Source: Haliclona indistincta (lineage: Eukaryota; Porifera; Demospongiae; Haplosclerida; Chalinidae). Taken from it: 64,000 nt of DNA. A program made the position numbers and the translations under genes. Of this stretch, positions 1-10,724 are shown in pieces. Where the stretch lies: contig OZ024786.1 in NCBI GenBank assembly GCA_964017065.1, positions 1,100,888 to 1,164,887 of the forward strand. Reading direction: 5' to 3'. Below the pieces are notes generated by a model. It was given only the letters and a program-made list of their open reading frames with translations. It had not been told where the DNA came from and ran no database searches. Within the stretch, counting starts at the first letter, position 1, and every line of letters begins with the position of its first letter.

Positions 1-51
1 GACCGTATTAAGATTCTATCTAATTATCTGTATTTTTTTGGGTGTTTATTG

Positions 52-441
52 GGGCGAGCCTGAGCGAGCCCCACATTGATGGTGATGTGCATCCCACGTC
101 GCGGGGAATGTCTGTATCTGGCCGCGTGGTGCGTTTGTCCTCCCTATGTTCCCGAGAAGTCACGTGCGCGTACACATTGACCGCGCCCCATGATGTAATC
201 CTCACGTGGCGCGATTCAAAACAAGACAGCGAAGTGGAGACGCCTGGATCGACTTCTACAAGGTAAGACAAGAGTACTGCCAGGAAGCGACAACGAGCAG
301 CAGAGTCACCTGATCACAGAGCTCTACAACTGGAGCGACAACGGGAATACAAGAGCAGAGGGCTTACTGTTGTGCATAATTATGTAGAAAAATGGATTGT
401 TCTTGAATTGTGCAGGGCATAAATCAGCTCAGGCTCGCCCC
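52..441. mobile_element. Short non-coding element with inverted ends (MITE-like)
   Basis: GGGGCGAGCCTGAGC at 52-66 is the exact reverse complement of 427-441, which gives about 390 bp bounded by 15-bp terminal inverted repeats. The ORFs inside are short and look random. No clear target-site duplication was found, so the superfamily is unassigned. Confidence 0.6.
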
Positions 442-699
442 AGTATTTTATAAATGTACTAGTTAATAGTACAATAGTAGAGCAGAGATAGGCAAGTGGA
501 AAATATACAAAAGCAAAACAATAAGGACTTAGTAGCTGAGCTGAGTTTCTGATACCACAAGGTTCAGAGAGGAGGGAGCCTTGAAGGCACGTCCACTATG
601 TGAACGAGTGCCTCGGATGCACTGTATGGCAGAGCGTAGGAGGGAAAATGTTAGACGGGTGCGAAGCCAAGACAGTGTTGAGGAATAGGGTCGACTGTC

Positions 700-1600
700 A
701 CAGATTCAGCGGGATTGCGTCTCAGCGTGTAGAGTGGGTTGACCCGAACATAGAACAGGTAAAGAGAGAAGCGCCGAGTCCTTCCTTATTGCAGGAAAAA
801 CAAAAATACTTAAAATAACGTGGGCGGAGCTAGCCAATCGCAATTAAAATGCTTTTTATTCGAACATTCAACGCCGAAGCTTAGTGATGTTGGTAAAGAC
901 GCTCAGGATCATGCTTTCAAGAATTCCGAGGTCTTCGACGTCGCAGCGTCCTTCGTGTGGGTCATAATCTGAAAGAGGGCGGGGCTCCCGAGACAGCGAG
1001 AAAATACTATTTGGGCTCGAGCGCTTTTGTACATTGTGCTGCAGCAACCCTATTACAGCTTTAACTAAGTTAGGTGACAATATATCTGCACAGCAAATGT
1101 TATAACCTTTACATGTTTCCTTCCATCTGGCTCAAAAAATGTTTAAAATTCTTGAGCCAGATGGAAGGAAATGCATAAACGTCATAAAACTTGCTATGTA
1201 GATACGTTGTCACCTAACTTAGTTAAATCTGCAATAGGGTTGTTGCAGCACAATGTACAAAGGCGCTCGAGCCCAAAGAGTATTTTTTCGCCGTCTCGGG
1301 AGCCCCGCCCCCTTTCAAATTATGACCTGGAAACAACACACGAAGGACGCTGCGACGTCCAAGACCTCGGAATTCTTGAAAGTATGATTCTGAGCGTCCT
1401 TACGAACATCACTAAGCTTCGGCGTTGAATGTTGTTCGAATGAAAAGCATTTTAATTGCGATTGGCTAGCTCCGCCCACGTTATTTTAAGTCTTTTTGTT
1501 TTTCCTGCAAAAAGAAAGGACTTGGCGCTTCTCTCTTTACCTGTTCTATGTTCGGGTCAACCCACTTTACACGCTGAGACGCAATCCCGCTGAATCTGTA
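700..1600. mobile_element. Foldback element with arms of about 440 bp
   Basis: The stretch 700-1140 is largely the reverse complement of 1155-1600; for example the CTTCCATCTGGCTCA block near 1120 pairs with TGAGCCAGATGGAAG near 1155. The loop is only about 15 nt, so the whole segment can form one long hairpin. ORFs in the arms mirror each other and are products of the palindrome, not genes. Confidence 0.85.
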
Positions 1601-2091
1601 ACACTCGTTTTTTTCATTGCGGATCCTATCTGTAATTTCACCTATTTTCATGCTAAAAATCGAATGCCCAAAATTCATCTACTGGAAATAAAATATGCAC
1701 CAGGCGAAGCTGTTTATAGCCTAGTACAAGAATCCCCGTCGAACTAGTGAAACCTTGTGCGATCTGTTTAGAAAAACGGTTTCGAAATTTTGAAATCCTC
1801 CATTTTGAACAACATTTTGTATTACGCCATTGAGAGAAATAGTGCAGAAATTGCATCGCGATTTGGAACGGTGAAACTACGTGCGAGCGCTTATAAACAG
1901 CCATAACAGGTTAGCTAAGGTACTGTTATCTATGAATCACCGTCGAACTAAGGAATCATGTTGCTCGTTGCCTACTGCCGCGGCGTTTTCTTGGTCCTCT
2001 CAATGCTCGCCATTCATTTCTGGGCGTTAATTTACGGAAAATATACGGTCAATTATTGTCCGTGTCCATTTATTTTTCTGACAATGGGGGA
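1601..2091. other. Intergenic, nothing recognised
   Basis: AT-rich sequence between two foldback elements. Short ORFs are present on both strands, but none has recognisable domain content or splice context. Confidence 0.5.
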
Positions 2092-3140
2092 GGCTAGAAT
2101 CTCGAGAAACCGGCGCTATAACAGCGAAGATCTGCAAATGCTCTCTGTCTTGATTTTCGTCGTCAAACAAGCAGCCCCGGCGACTTTCATTGACTTCCTA
2201 CAAGCGCTTACACTTCAGAGTCACTTAGAGATAGTTAAAATGCAGTATAGATGTATAATAGTAGACTGAGATAATTATGTGCGAAAACTCATTTTCACAC
2301 ATGAGTATAGCCACCATCTTTATTCGATGTCATCTCTACATATCTTTGCCTATCGGCAATGATAATTTTATCTTCTATAACATGAGCCAGCAGAGATAAT
2401 CGATATCAATTTTTAAGGTTGGTGGCCGTGGCGATCTATCATTTTTGGAGATAGAGTTGAAGAGGATACTGTCGGTCCTGCTAAATGTCAGGCTGATGAA
2501 TTATTGTGTGTTCCAACTGATGCGGAAAAAATGGCTTTTCTCAGAGGCCTTCAAAAACTTTACCCAAAAGGAGCTGTTCTGAATGTTTTTTTAGAAAGAA
2601 AGTCAAGACTCTCGACCTGCATTAAAAAAGCTTCCTCGCACAATTTCCTCTTTACAATCCAGAATATTGCCCAAAATTACTACAGCAAAAGAGTGCATCT
2701 GTTTTTAAAGACCTTAAAATTACTAAAGAGGAACCAGAGTATCTAGTTCAGGCAACGTGTTGTCCTAGCTACTAGTATATAGACTGTTCCGGCAGCGCAG
2801 CAGTTGCAATTCAATGAGCTTAACTTGATTCTCTTACGGATAAGTCAGTGCATGACATTATCATTGCCGATTGGCAATGATATGTAGGGATGACCTCGAG
2901 TTAAGATGGCGGCTACTCATGTGTGAAAATGAGTTTTCACACATATCTCTATTGTTATACATTTCTACCGCATTTTAATTATCTCTAAGTGAATCTGAAG
3001 TTTGAGCGCTTGTAGGAAGTCTATGGAAGTCGCCGGGACTGCTTGCTTGACGACTAAAATCAAGATGGCGACTCTCAGGGAGCCGTTGCAAGATCTTAGC
3101 TGTTTTAGCGTTTCTCGATATTCCAGACATCTAGGATTGA
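2092..3140. mobile_element. Foldback element, family with ATGTAGGGAT and GATGGCGGCTAC motifs, copy 1
   Basis: The left arm (about 2092-2373) is the diverged reverse complement of the right arm (about 2855-3140). Shared blocks include AACTCATTTTCACACATGAG and the palindromic TATCATTGCCGAT...GGCAATGATA near 2857-2881. The centre (2480-2750) carries an unrecognised 80-codon ORF. Half of the same family recurs at 23270-23560, a short fragment lies at 21862-21905, and a distant relative begins near 43498. Confidence 0.8.
2766..2857 (+). repeat. Interspersed repeat of about 90 bp, also at 8271-8355
   Basis: This block, from TAGCTACTAG to CAGTGCATGACAT, is nearly identical to 8271-8355, which lies 30 bp after the stop codon of the Ig/FN3 receptor gene. 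It is interior sequence of the foldback family, so the 8.3-kb copy is probably a solo remnant in a 3' untranslated region. Confidence 0.7.
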
Positions 3141-3881
3141 TCAAGCGATTGTTCTGAGCATGAAAATACCTTTGGTGAAGCGGACAGACGTTTCTAAAAT
3201 GGTAAACTAAAATCGCCGCCCACGCGAATTGTTAGTCATCTTTTTCTCCCTTCTTTGAACGAGCCTTGTGGCGGTTGTAGTTCTAGCTCCGTTGGTGGCG
3301 AGCGCGGTGTGTCGGCTTGAGCCACGAGAACTACGTTCGTGCCATGTTTGTTGTGCCTTCTCCGAGACGACTGGGCCAGCGCATTTACGGCTAGACTTAA
3401 ATAACAAGTACGATGCACACGCGGCAAGCACATGACAATAGGCAGACATTCACACAATAGGGGTGTGTGGCTAGATGCACGCGGGTCATGAATGTCACTA
3501 GCGGATACAACAACAGAAAGTAATGAATGTCTGTGAGTGGGTGTAGAATGACCGCTACAGCCTATAGCGCTGTCCTGAGTGAACGAATCACTACCAAACC
3601 TGCACGATCGCACGTATATATATCTGGAATAGTGCACTTACTTCTTAGATAGGCATTAAACACTACCAGAAGCGAGTAATTCTTGAAAAACATGGTTTTT
3701 GGGGCGTTTTGGGCTGAATACTCCTTAATAATTAACCCTCTTGTCGCACCTTTTCATTAACTCCGCCCATATCAGTTTTGCAGCTCGTGATCTCGATCGA
3801 TACTGTAATTCGTTTTGTCTCTGCTCTGGACGCTTTAGCGCGCAAGCCAGAGGTATGAAATTTGTCTAGAGCAGTCCTATG

Positions 3882-4386
3882 GGTTATCTTTTACTTTAGA
3901 TACCCCCCTCGAATATGCGTGGGTTAATTAATTGACACCTTCGAGGTGTTAAATATTAGTCACGCGCGTGCTGCACGAGCAACAAAACTAAATACTAAAT
4001 CCAAGACCTTAAAAAACTTTGTCTAACTGCGCAAAGTCGAGAGGGTCTTCCTAACTAACTAAGGATCGTCGAGAGGGTCTTCCTAACTAAGGATCGTCGG
4101 GAGGGTCTTCCTAACTAAAGATCGTCGGGAGGGTCTTCCTAACTAAGGATCGTCGGGGGTTGACTTCGGGGGTTCCTAACTACCTAACTGCAACAACTAT
4201 GTAAAATCTTAGCTTGCAGTAGATCATTGGGTGTCTAGCGAGTAAATGGTTGCAGTTTTTAGCCAGTGTGGGCCCGCCCAAGCACAAAGTTGCTGCAGCA
4301 CGCGCGCGACTAATATTTATCACCTCGAGGTGTCAATTAATTAACCCACGCATATTCGAGGGGGGTATCTAAAGTAAAAGATAACC
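3882..4386. mobile_element. Foldback element with 8-bp target duplication
   Basis: The ends GGTTATCTTTTACTTTAG (3882) and its reverse complement (ending 4386) begin arms of about 110 bp. They are flanked by GTCCTATG (3874-3881) and GTACTATG (4387-4394), an 8-bp duplication with one mismatch. The related copy near 23970 reads GTACTATA with no insert, an empty site. An 8-bp duplication fits hAT-like mobilisation by an unseen transposase. Confidence 0.8.
4030..4165 (+). repeat. Tandem repeat inside the 505-bp foldback
   Basis: About five imperfect units of about 30 bp built on GATCGTCGGGAGGGTCTTCC followed by TAACTAA fill the loop between the two arms. No spacers or coding role are seen. Confidence 0.8.
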
Positions 4387-4867
4387 GTACTATGCCCTAA
4401 GTAACACTGATGTGTTCTTTAAAGCTTCAGATGGCGGGTTAAAACTGACATACTCAGACCAGTATGATTCTACCTCAAGTTACCAGCAGCAAGATTCTAC
4501 GCTCAGTAAGGTTCCTACACAACGCAGCGTAAGTTGTAAACGACTAGAAGCCTCTGTGAGTGTGATAGAAGATTCTACTAGGCGTGCTCCTGCTATTTAC
4601 GTGTAGGCTTGCAGCATCATGAGTTGTCAGTGTTAGTCTCTTCTTCCATTACAGTACTAACAAGTATCGTGTTGTCAAATCATACCTGGACTTGATATTT
4701 GCTGTCTGCATTGTCAACCTCTTTAACTATTTTAAACGAATGATTATTCTTGTGATTGGTAATAATAAACATTATTTTAAACCACACTCCTTTATATTCT
4801 CAAGACCCTGTGCACGTTCACATCTACTAGACTATTAATTGCTGCTCACAGAGTGGTCAAAATGAAA

Positions 4868-5330
4868 GGAACAAGATGGGATGATGCTTGCAAAAGTAAA
4901 GGAACAAGATGGAATAATGCTTGCAAATGTAAAAGTCCCAAGTATCCGGCCTATCTGTATTTGGAGGACGCAGTCCGATGAAGTTATTGATGGTTGTAAA
5001 TAACTAGAGCTATCTGTGTTTAGGAGGACGCAGTCCGATGAAGTAGTTGACAGTTGTAAATATGCTGCAGGCAGCTGTGTTTGGAGAACGCAGTCTGATG
5101 AAGTAATTGACGGTTGTAAAGGTATAGGAAGAGGATTCCGCATTTGTCATGCACGACTAAGAGTGCAGTTGCATGTCGTAGCAGCAAGCCGCTGATGTAG
5201 GGATACTTGGGACTTTTACATTTGCAAGCATTATTCCATCTTGTTCCTTTACTTTTGCAAGCATCATCCCATCTTGTTCCTTTCCTTTTTTAAGAGTCAT
5301 CCCTACACTTTTTAAGTTTTTTATTAAAGC
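4868..5330. mobile_element. Hairpin element with internal 60-bp satellite, copy 1
   Basis: The left arm (about 4868-4945), containing GAACAAGATGGGATGATGC, is inverted at about 5190-5290. Between them lie about three units of a roughly 60-bp repeat built on GGAGGACGCAGTCCGATGAA. A better preserved copy lies at 24525-25168 with about five units. Confidence 0.75.
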
Positions 5331-6209
5331 TTTTTTACTTTATTTGTAGTAATATTATTACCAAACACATTTCTGAATCAAACTTAACATCTTAACGAGA
5401 TATAATTATTTCTACATTTACAAAAATAATTTTGAACTCTGTGCTGCAGAGAATCAGTTTTACCATTTTCCAAGAAATAGTGACTTTAATTTTTTATTAA
5501 TAATAATTTGGTGCTACATGTCATACTTGCATGGTAAGACAACACAGATCTAACATCAATACATGTTAGATGTTATTTTGAATCGTGTTGGTGAGCTTCA
5601 CCTCTATGATGTAGGAGAATCATAATAGTTAGAAGGACTCGAATTGACGCTCGGGAAGAATTCTATTGCCTTTTAGGGAATGCAAAGTCAGTCAAATTGT
5701 GTACTTTGTAATCTCAGGTGCTGGGGGGTGGGAGGGGGTAAGTGGGGCTGTATTCTGCTCAAGAACTCCATACTCTTTTACGAGGAGTTTACTTGTGGTG
5801 TGCTATCGCTTGTCTGTGGTCCTATTGTTTAACCCGCTGTGCTCCTATTGTTTAACCCACTGTGCTCCTATTGTTTTGGCAGTCGATGCATATATAGAAT
5901 TGAGCGTATGTACATCACATAGCATATTAAGTTTTGGCTTTGAATTATTAGGATACAATAACCTAAGCTAGTGTCAAAAATTCTCCAGAGAAGCTTTTGA
6001 GAATACTGAACATGAAAAATTATGACCACAGTGGGAACAACTCTCTTTTGAGGACAAGTTGCTGCTATGTGCAACTAGAGCTGTCAACACCATAGAGAAT
6101 ACTGTATACTGTAGACCTCAAATGAGATACATTATCAAACTGATGACATAGTTTCTGAAAGCAGTTATGAAATCTTGATGTAACTGAGTCTGTTCATTAT
6201 CGTGGTATC
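5331..6209. other. Intergenic upstream of the Ig/FN3 receptor
   Basis: AT-rich, with no gene recognised. A 24-bp unit (CTCCTATTGTTTAACCCACTG) is repeated about 2.5 times at 5818-5877. The promoter of the downstream receptor should lie here, but no clear core element can be named. Confidence 0.5.
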
Positions 6210-8241
6210 ATGAAATCAGCATTCGCGATCCTTTTTATATGGATTACATGTGTACATGCTTCTGGTAAGTGTTATTACGTACTAGTTGACAATAATTATT
6301 ATAACATGTATAAGGTCCTGTGTCACTGACTACTCTGGGAGGAACGAATGCTCAGTTTCATTGCAATGGAAATGGTACTGTTCTAGCATGGCAAGTAGAT
6401 GGATTACCACTGAATCACAAAAACGTTGTGGATCGAGGAATAACTGAACACACAACAGTGCCATCATCAGGCACAGTACAGTCCACTCTCACTGTACCAG
6501 GAACATCAGAGAATGATGGGACTACTGTGCAATGCTTTATTGGTCCATCTTTGTTCAGTTTAGCATTAATTGGCAACTCCTCTTCTCTCACTGTATTGCC
6601 AGGTCTATGTTACTACAATACATCTGTAGTGTTACTATGAGTCTACAGGTATTGGTCCAGTTGTCAATGTGAGGTTCAGTGTGTCATTCATCAGTCTATT
6701 GTGGGATCCTCCAGCAACTGCTGGTGTACTCAGCGGTCTCTCCTATATAGTGAATGTGATGAACAACAACACTGGTCAAGTGATTGTCAGTGACACTACC
6801 GTGGACACCAACTATCCACTACCTGATGGTCTCAATATGCCATGTCAGTACTACACAGCTAATGTGACAGCATTCTCATCTCAGCATCATAGTGAGAGTG
6901 TGGTTACTGGGCAGAGAGTACCAGGAGGTGAGTGACATGTGTGGTTCACTTTGTCCAAAGTTTATGAAATCATGTTTTTAAGAATACTATGATCTAGTGA
7001 ATGTGCCTAAAATTATAGTAGTCAGCCTCAGCACTACTCAAGTTGCTGTTACTTTCACTATCAATACAGAACAGGTATACAGAATGACATTAAATTTTAT
7101 GTTTTATGACAATTCCAATTATTGTAGCGGACTGCTCAAGTTTGTCCTGGTCAAGATCTGTTGGTTGTGACATATCCAACATCAAACATTGATAACAGAG
7201 TCATACATGATGAAATACCTCTAGCATATGCTGGTGCAGTGAAATACACAGTCATTGTTGAAAGTGGATATTACTTAGCATGTGATATTAAGATCATGGC
7301 TGATGATATAACTGTAGTTGACATAAAGACAGTTCTATTCAGTAAGTCATGACTAGTTAATGTTGTGTTATAATCTGGTCATACTGTGACAGGTTCCTAT
7401 AATGTTCAAGACTGTGATGTATCCAGTGACCAGCACACTAGCTCCATACTAGTGGAGTGTACATTTGCCATCAATTCAACAGCACCAGGAATTGTAGTGA
7501 TACAAGATGACCAGAGTCAATATACCATCAACAAGACACTGCAGAGACTGCTGCAGGATAGTGATAAAGGATCTGTCAACATTACTGGTCTACCAGCAGG
7601 AGAGTATAGTGTGAGAGTGTATGACAACAGTCCAGCTAATGACAGCACTAGTGCTGCATATCAGCATTCTCAGTTAATACACATTATGGAACTACCTAAA
7701 CCTTCATCTATTGTACTACATTCTGTTGTTGCTTCAGGTGCGATAACTTTGAGCTTCCCTTTCTATCAGTGTTTATTGTTTGTATTCTATATAGACACAT
7801 CCAATCCTGAGATGAGTTTACCTGTGCATACCACACTACACAACAGTGTCAGTCCTACCATGCCTGCAGCTCCAACATGTATGCATGCTTTATATTGTGA
7901 TTCATAATAGTCTTGCACATGTATACAGTTAATTCCACCGCCTCAATCATCATTGCTGCTACTGGATTGCTGTTACTGGTACTTGCTGCAGCAGTTATTA
8001 CTGGTATATTGTGCACGGCAGTTGCTATGAGACAAAAACAACACACTACAGGTAATATTGACTAGGTTACAATTGAGTAAGTATATCTGCATCATTAGGT
8101 GTTATTGATCATGTAACAGTTGATGATAATCCTGCTTACATCACAATGAAGAGGATCACCTTGAACAAGAACACTGCTTATGAGACTGTTCATATAAATG
8201 AAACTATCAATACCAGTGCAGTTTATGAGACTGTGTCATAA
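6210..8241 (+). CDS. Single-pass Ig/FN3 receptor with tyrosine-motif tail
   Basis: Nine exons with GT-AG introns join without a frame break: 6210-6264, 6315-6602, 6649-6927, 7019-7074, 7128-7341, 7393-7737, 7795-7878, 7929-8051, 8099-8241. The product is 528 residues; introns are 46-91 nt and mostly phase 1. Exon 1 is a signal peptide (MKSAFAILFIWITCVHAS). Exon 2 is one Ig domain (FHC, LAWQVDG, TTVQC). Exon 3 is fibronectin-III-like (LLWDPP, SYIVNV). Exons 4-7 are further ectodomain with N-glycosylation sites. Exon 8 is the membrane helix (ATGLLLLVLAAAVITG). The tail has NPAY with YITM, TAYETV (ITSM-like TxYxxV) and VYETV, potential SH2 or phosphatase docking sites. The layout suggests a surface recognition or adhesion receptor; the ligand is unknown. 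The exon model rests on splice consensus and frame only. Confidence 0.85.
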
Positions 8242-8529
8242 GCAACTAACATGAATATTGATTGTAGCTCTAGCTACTAGTAGACGGTTTCAGCACAGCA
8301 GTTGCAATGAGCCGGCTTAATTCGATTCTCTTACGGATAAGTCAGTGCATGACATATTACTAGCCGCTTTAGATGCATGCTGCATTCATAAACACATATT
8401 TAATCTCACATACACCTGCTTGTTGAGTGACCTCTACCCAAAGACTATCAGGGTAAGCAGTCTGCAGCTCGCCTACGCAAGCTTTCAATGCGGGACTCGC
8501 TCAGACTCGCCGAAATTAATTAGCAAACT

Positions 8530-8557
8530 CACGTGACGTTTGTGATTAGTGACGTCA
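8530..8557 (+). promoter_or_regulatory. CACGTG E-box and TGACGTCA CRE-type site before the aconitase start
   Basis: CACGTG lies at 8530-8535 and the palindromic TGACGTCA at 8550-8557, about 40 bp before the ATG at 8597. Such sites bind bHLH and CREB/ATF factors in animals. Promoter function here is inferred from position only. Confidence 0.4.
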
Positions 8558-8596
8558 CATCACGTCGATCGATTTGCCCCTAGCCCTAGCCCTGCG

Positions 8597-9046
8597 ATGG
8601 CGGACGGAGTAGCAGCCAGTGAGAGCAATCCATATGCCTCCTATGCTCGATCACTGCGTGTGGAAGATCATGAGTACCGCTACTACCAGATGAGAGAGCT
8701 AGGCGCTGAGAAATATGGTCAGACAGATAGAAATAGTCACATACACAAAATTTAACGTTATTATTACTTGCTCAAATTCTTGTCTTTCTCTTAGACAAGC
8801 TGCCATATTCCATCAGAGTGCTCCTTGAGTCTGGTGTGAGAAATTGTGACCAGTTTCAGGTCAAGGAGAAGGATGTGACCACCATTTTGAACTGGAGCGA
8901 GAACAATGGTAAAGGCATGGAGATAGCATTCAGACCAGCACGAGTCATCCTACAGGACTTCACGTGAGTACTAGTAGATACATTGTACCGAGTATTCGGT
9001 CACTTAGCCGATTGCACACTCATTCACTTACTCATTCACTCACTCA

Positions 9047-9096
<50 letters not shown>

Positions 9097-10064
9097 GGTG
9101 TTCCTGCTGTGGTAGATTTTGCTGCGATGCGTGATGCCATTAAGCGTCTGGATGGTGACCCTGCTCGTATTAATCCTGTGTGTCCAGCTGACCTGGTGAT
9201 AGATCACTCAGTACAGGTCGACTACCATCGGTCTAAGGACTCTCTTGAGAAGAACCAGTCAGTGGAGTTTGAGAGGAACAAGGAGCGATTCCAGTTTCTT
9301 AAGGTACGTAATGGAGACAGCCAGCTAGCTAGGGACCAAACAGTACAGTGGAACCTGTCTATAAATATTAAGTTCTCTCATATTCCTTTAGTGGGGTGCT
9401 AACAGTTTTCGGAACCTTTTGATTGTCCCTCCTGGATCAGGTATTGTACATCAGGTGAGACCACACCTACTGTTGTTGGTATGGTAACTAATCACACCTC
9501 ATAGGTCAACTTGGAGTATCTGGCACGCGTAGTGTTTGAAACGGACGGATTCCTGTACCCTGACAGTGTGGTGGGGACTGATTCCCATACCACAATGATA
9601 AATGGACTGGGGATAGTGGGATGGGGTGAGTGTTGCCATGTCCATCATCTATTAGTACTGCTGCTATAATGTGTGACTACAGCTTGGTACATGTAATTAT
9701 TAGGTAGCCAGCAGCTGTGTTATGTTGTCATCTTTAAGGTTGACAACTGGACGTGTTCTCTTTGTTCAACTACATATAGCAAGCAGGGAGCCATATAGCA
9801 CTGCTGCGCACTAATCTTTTTGAGGGCAGTAAATAAAGCTACCTAGCTACTGTATAAGTTTGTCGCTTGTGCACTATGGCGGCACAAAATACCAACATTT
9901 GCTATTCAAATTGTCTTCCAGTTTTGTGTTTTTAGTGGTACTCAGCAACAGAATGGAGGAGCTTTGTGAATTATATATTCTCTGAAGTGATAAATAAAGC
10001 GCATTTCTTATTGTACACATCCTTGCGTAGCTCCAAAATGAATACCTTTCTCCCTCTGTCCACC

Positions 10065-10140
<76 letters not shown>

Positions 10141-10297
10141 CTCTCTCCTCCCTCTAGGTGTTGGTGGTATAGAGGCTGAGGCTGTCATGTTAGGTCAGAC
10201 CATCAGTATGGTACTACCTGAAGTGGTGGGGTACAAGTTGACAGGAGTCATTGGATCGCTGGTCACATCAACAGATGTAGTCCTCACCATCACCAAG
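8597..10297 (+). CDS. ACO1: Cytosolic aconitase / iron regulatory protein 1, N-terminal part (truncated by gap)
   Basis: Six exons (8597-8717, 8795-8963, 9096-9303, 9392-9454, 9505-9625, 10158-10297) join in frame to 274 codons. The protein matches the aconitase/IRP1 N-terminal domain: [33 protein letters not shown] (active-site D and H), [34 protein letters not shown] (aconitase signature) and [13 protein letters not shown]. The enzyme isomerises citrate and isocitrate through a 4Fe-4S cluster and, without the cluster, binds iron-responsive mRNA elements. The family is about 890 residues, so about 600 residues, including the cluster cysteines, are missing. The last visible exon ends at a GT donor 200 bp before the gap, and the sequence after the gap is an unrelated minus-strand gene. 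Start chosen at [16 protein letters not shown]. Confidence 0.95.
9053..9093 (+). repeat. (CT)n microsatellite at intron 2 acceptor of ACO1
   Basis: About 20 CT units run straight into the acceptor AG at 9094-9095, so the array itself serves as the polypyrimidine tract. Confidence 0.95.
10068..10139 (+). repeat. (CT)n microsatellite at intron 5 acceptor of ACO1
   Basis: About 35 CT units sit just before the acceptor at 10156-10157, again acting as the pyrimidine tract. ORFs reading as Ser-Leu or Arg-Glu repeats across it are artefacts. Confidence 0.95.
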
Positions 10298-10501
10298 GTG
10301 CGGTGACAGCAACTAGACAGCATGTCTGAAGGAAGCTTACCTGATCACTGTAAATTTGAACAACAACAAAAAAACAGAATTGTTCTGATTTTTCTTTATC
10401 TTAGCAGCTGTGGTCCCTACACACACTAGTAGTTTTGATAAAAACTAGTGTTTTACCACATCTGCCATATTCTTTGGATATAGAGTTTCCATTTCTAAAT
10501 T

Positions 10502-10701
10502 NNNNNNNNNNNNNNNNNNNNNNNNNNNNNNNNNNNNNNNNNNNNNNNNNNNNNNNNNNNNNNNNNNNNNNNNNNNNNNNNNNNNNNNNNNNNNNNNNNN
10601 NNNNNNNNNNNNNNNNNNNNNNNNNNNNNNNNNNNNNNNNNNNNNNNNNNNNNNNNNNNNNNNNNNNNNNNNNNNNNNNNNNNNNNNNNNNNNNNNNNNN
10701 N
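10502..10701. other. Assembly gap of 200 N
   Basis: Exactly 200 N, a conventional placeholder length. It truncates the aconitase gene, and the first real base on the right (10702) begins the segment duplicated at 26383 onwards. The true size and even the join are uncertain. Confidence 0.99.
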
Positions 10702-10724
10702 CAGTCATCTACTCCAACTCACCA

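Larger units (their letters stand above)
3141..5330. repeat. Large interspersed repeat, copy 1 (partner at 23560-25170)
   Basis: From about 3560 the sequence follows 23662-25170 over roughly 1.5 kb, including blocks such as GCGCTGTCCTGAGTGAACGA and CACTTACTTCTTAGATAGGC. Copy 1 carries about 300 bp (3255-3560) and a 505-bp foldback (3882-4386) that copy 2 lacks. No intact coding sequence is visible in either copy, so this is a non-autonomous or decayed mobile unit. Confidence 0.75.

Noticed and set aside
3207..3637. 133-codon minus-strand ORF
   Set aside because: Lies in an interspersed repeat, lacks recognisable motifs and is not conserved in the second copy.
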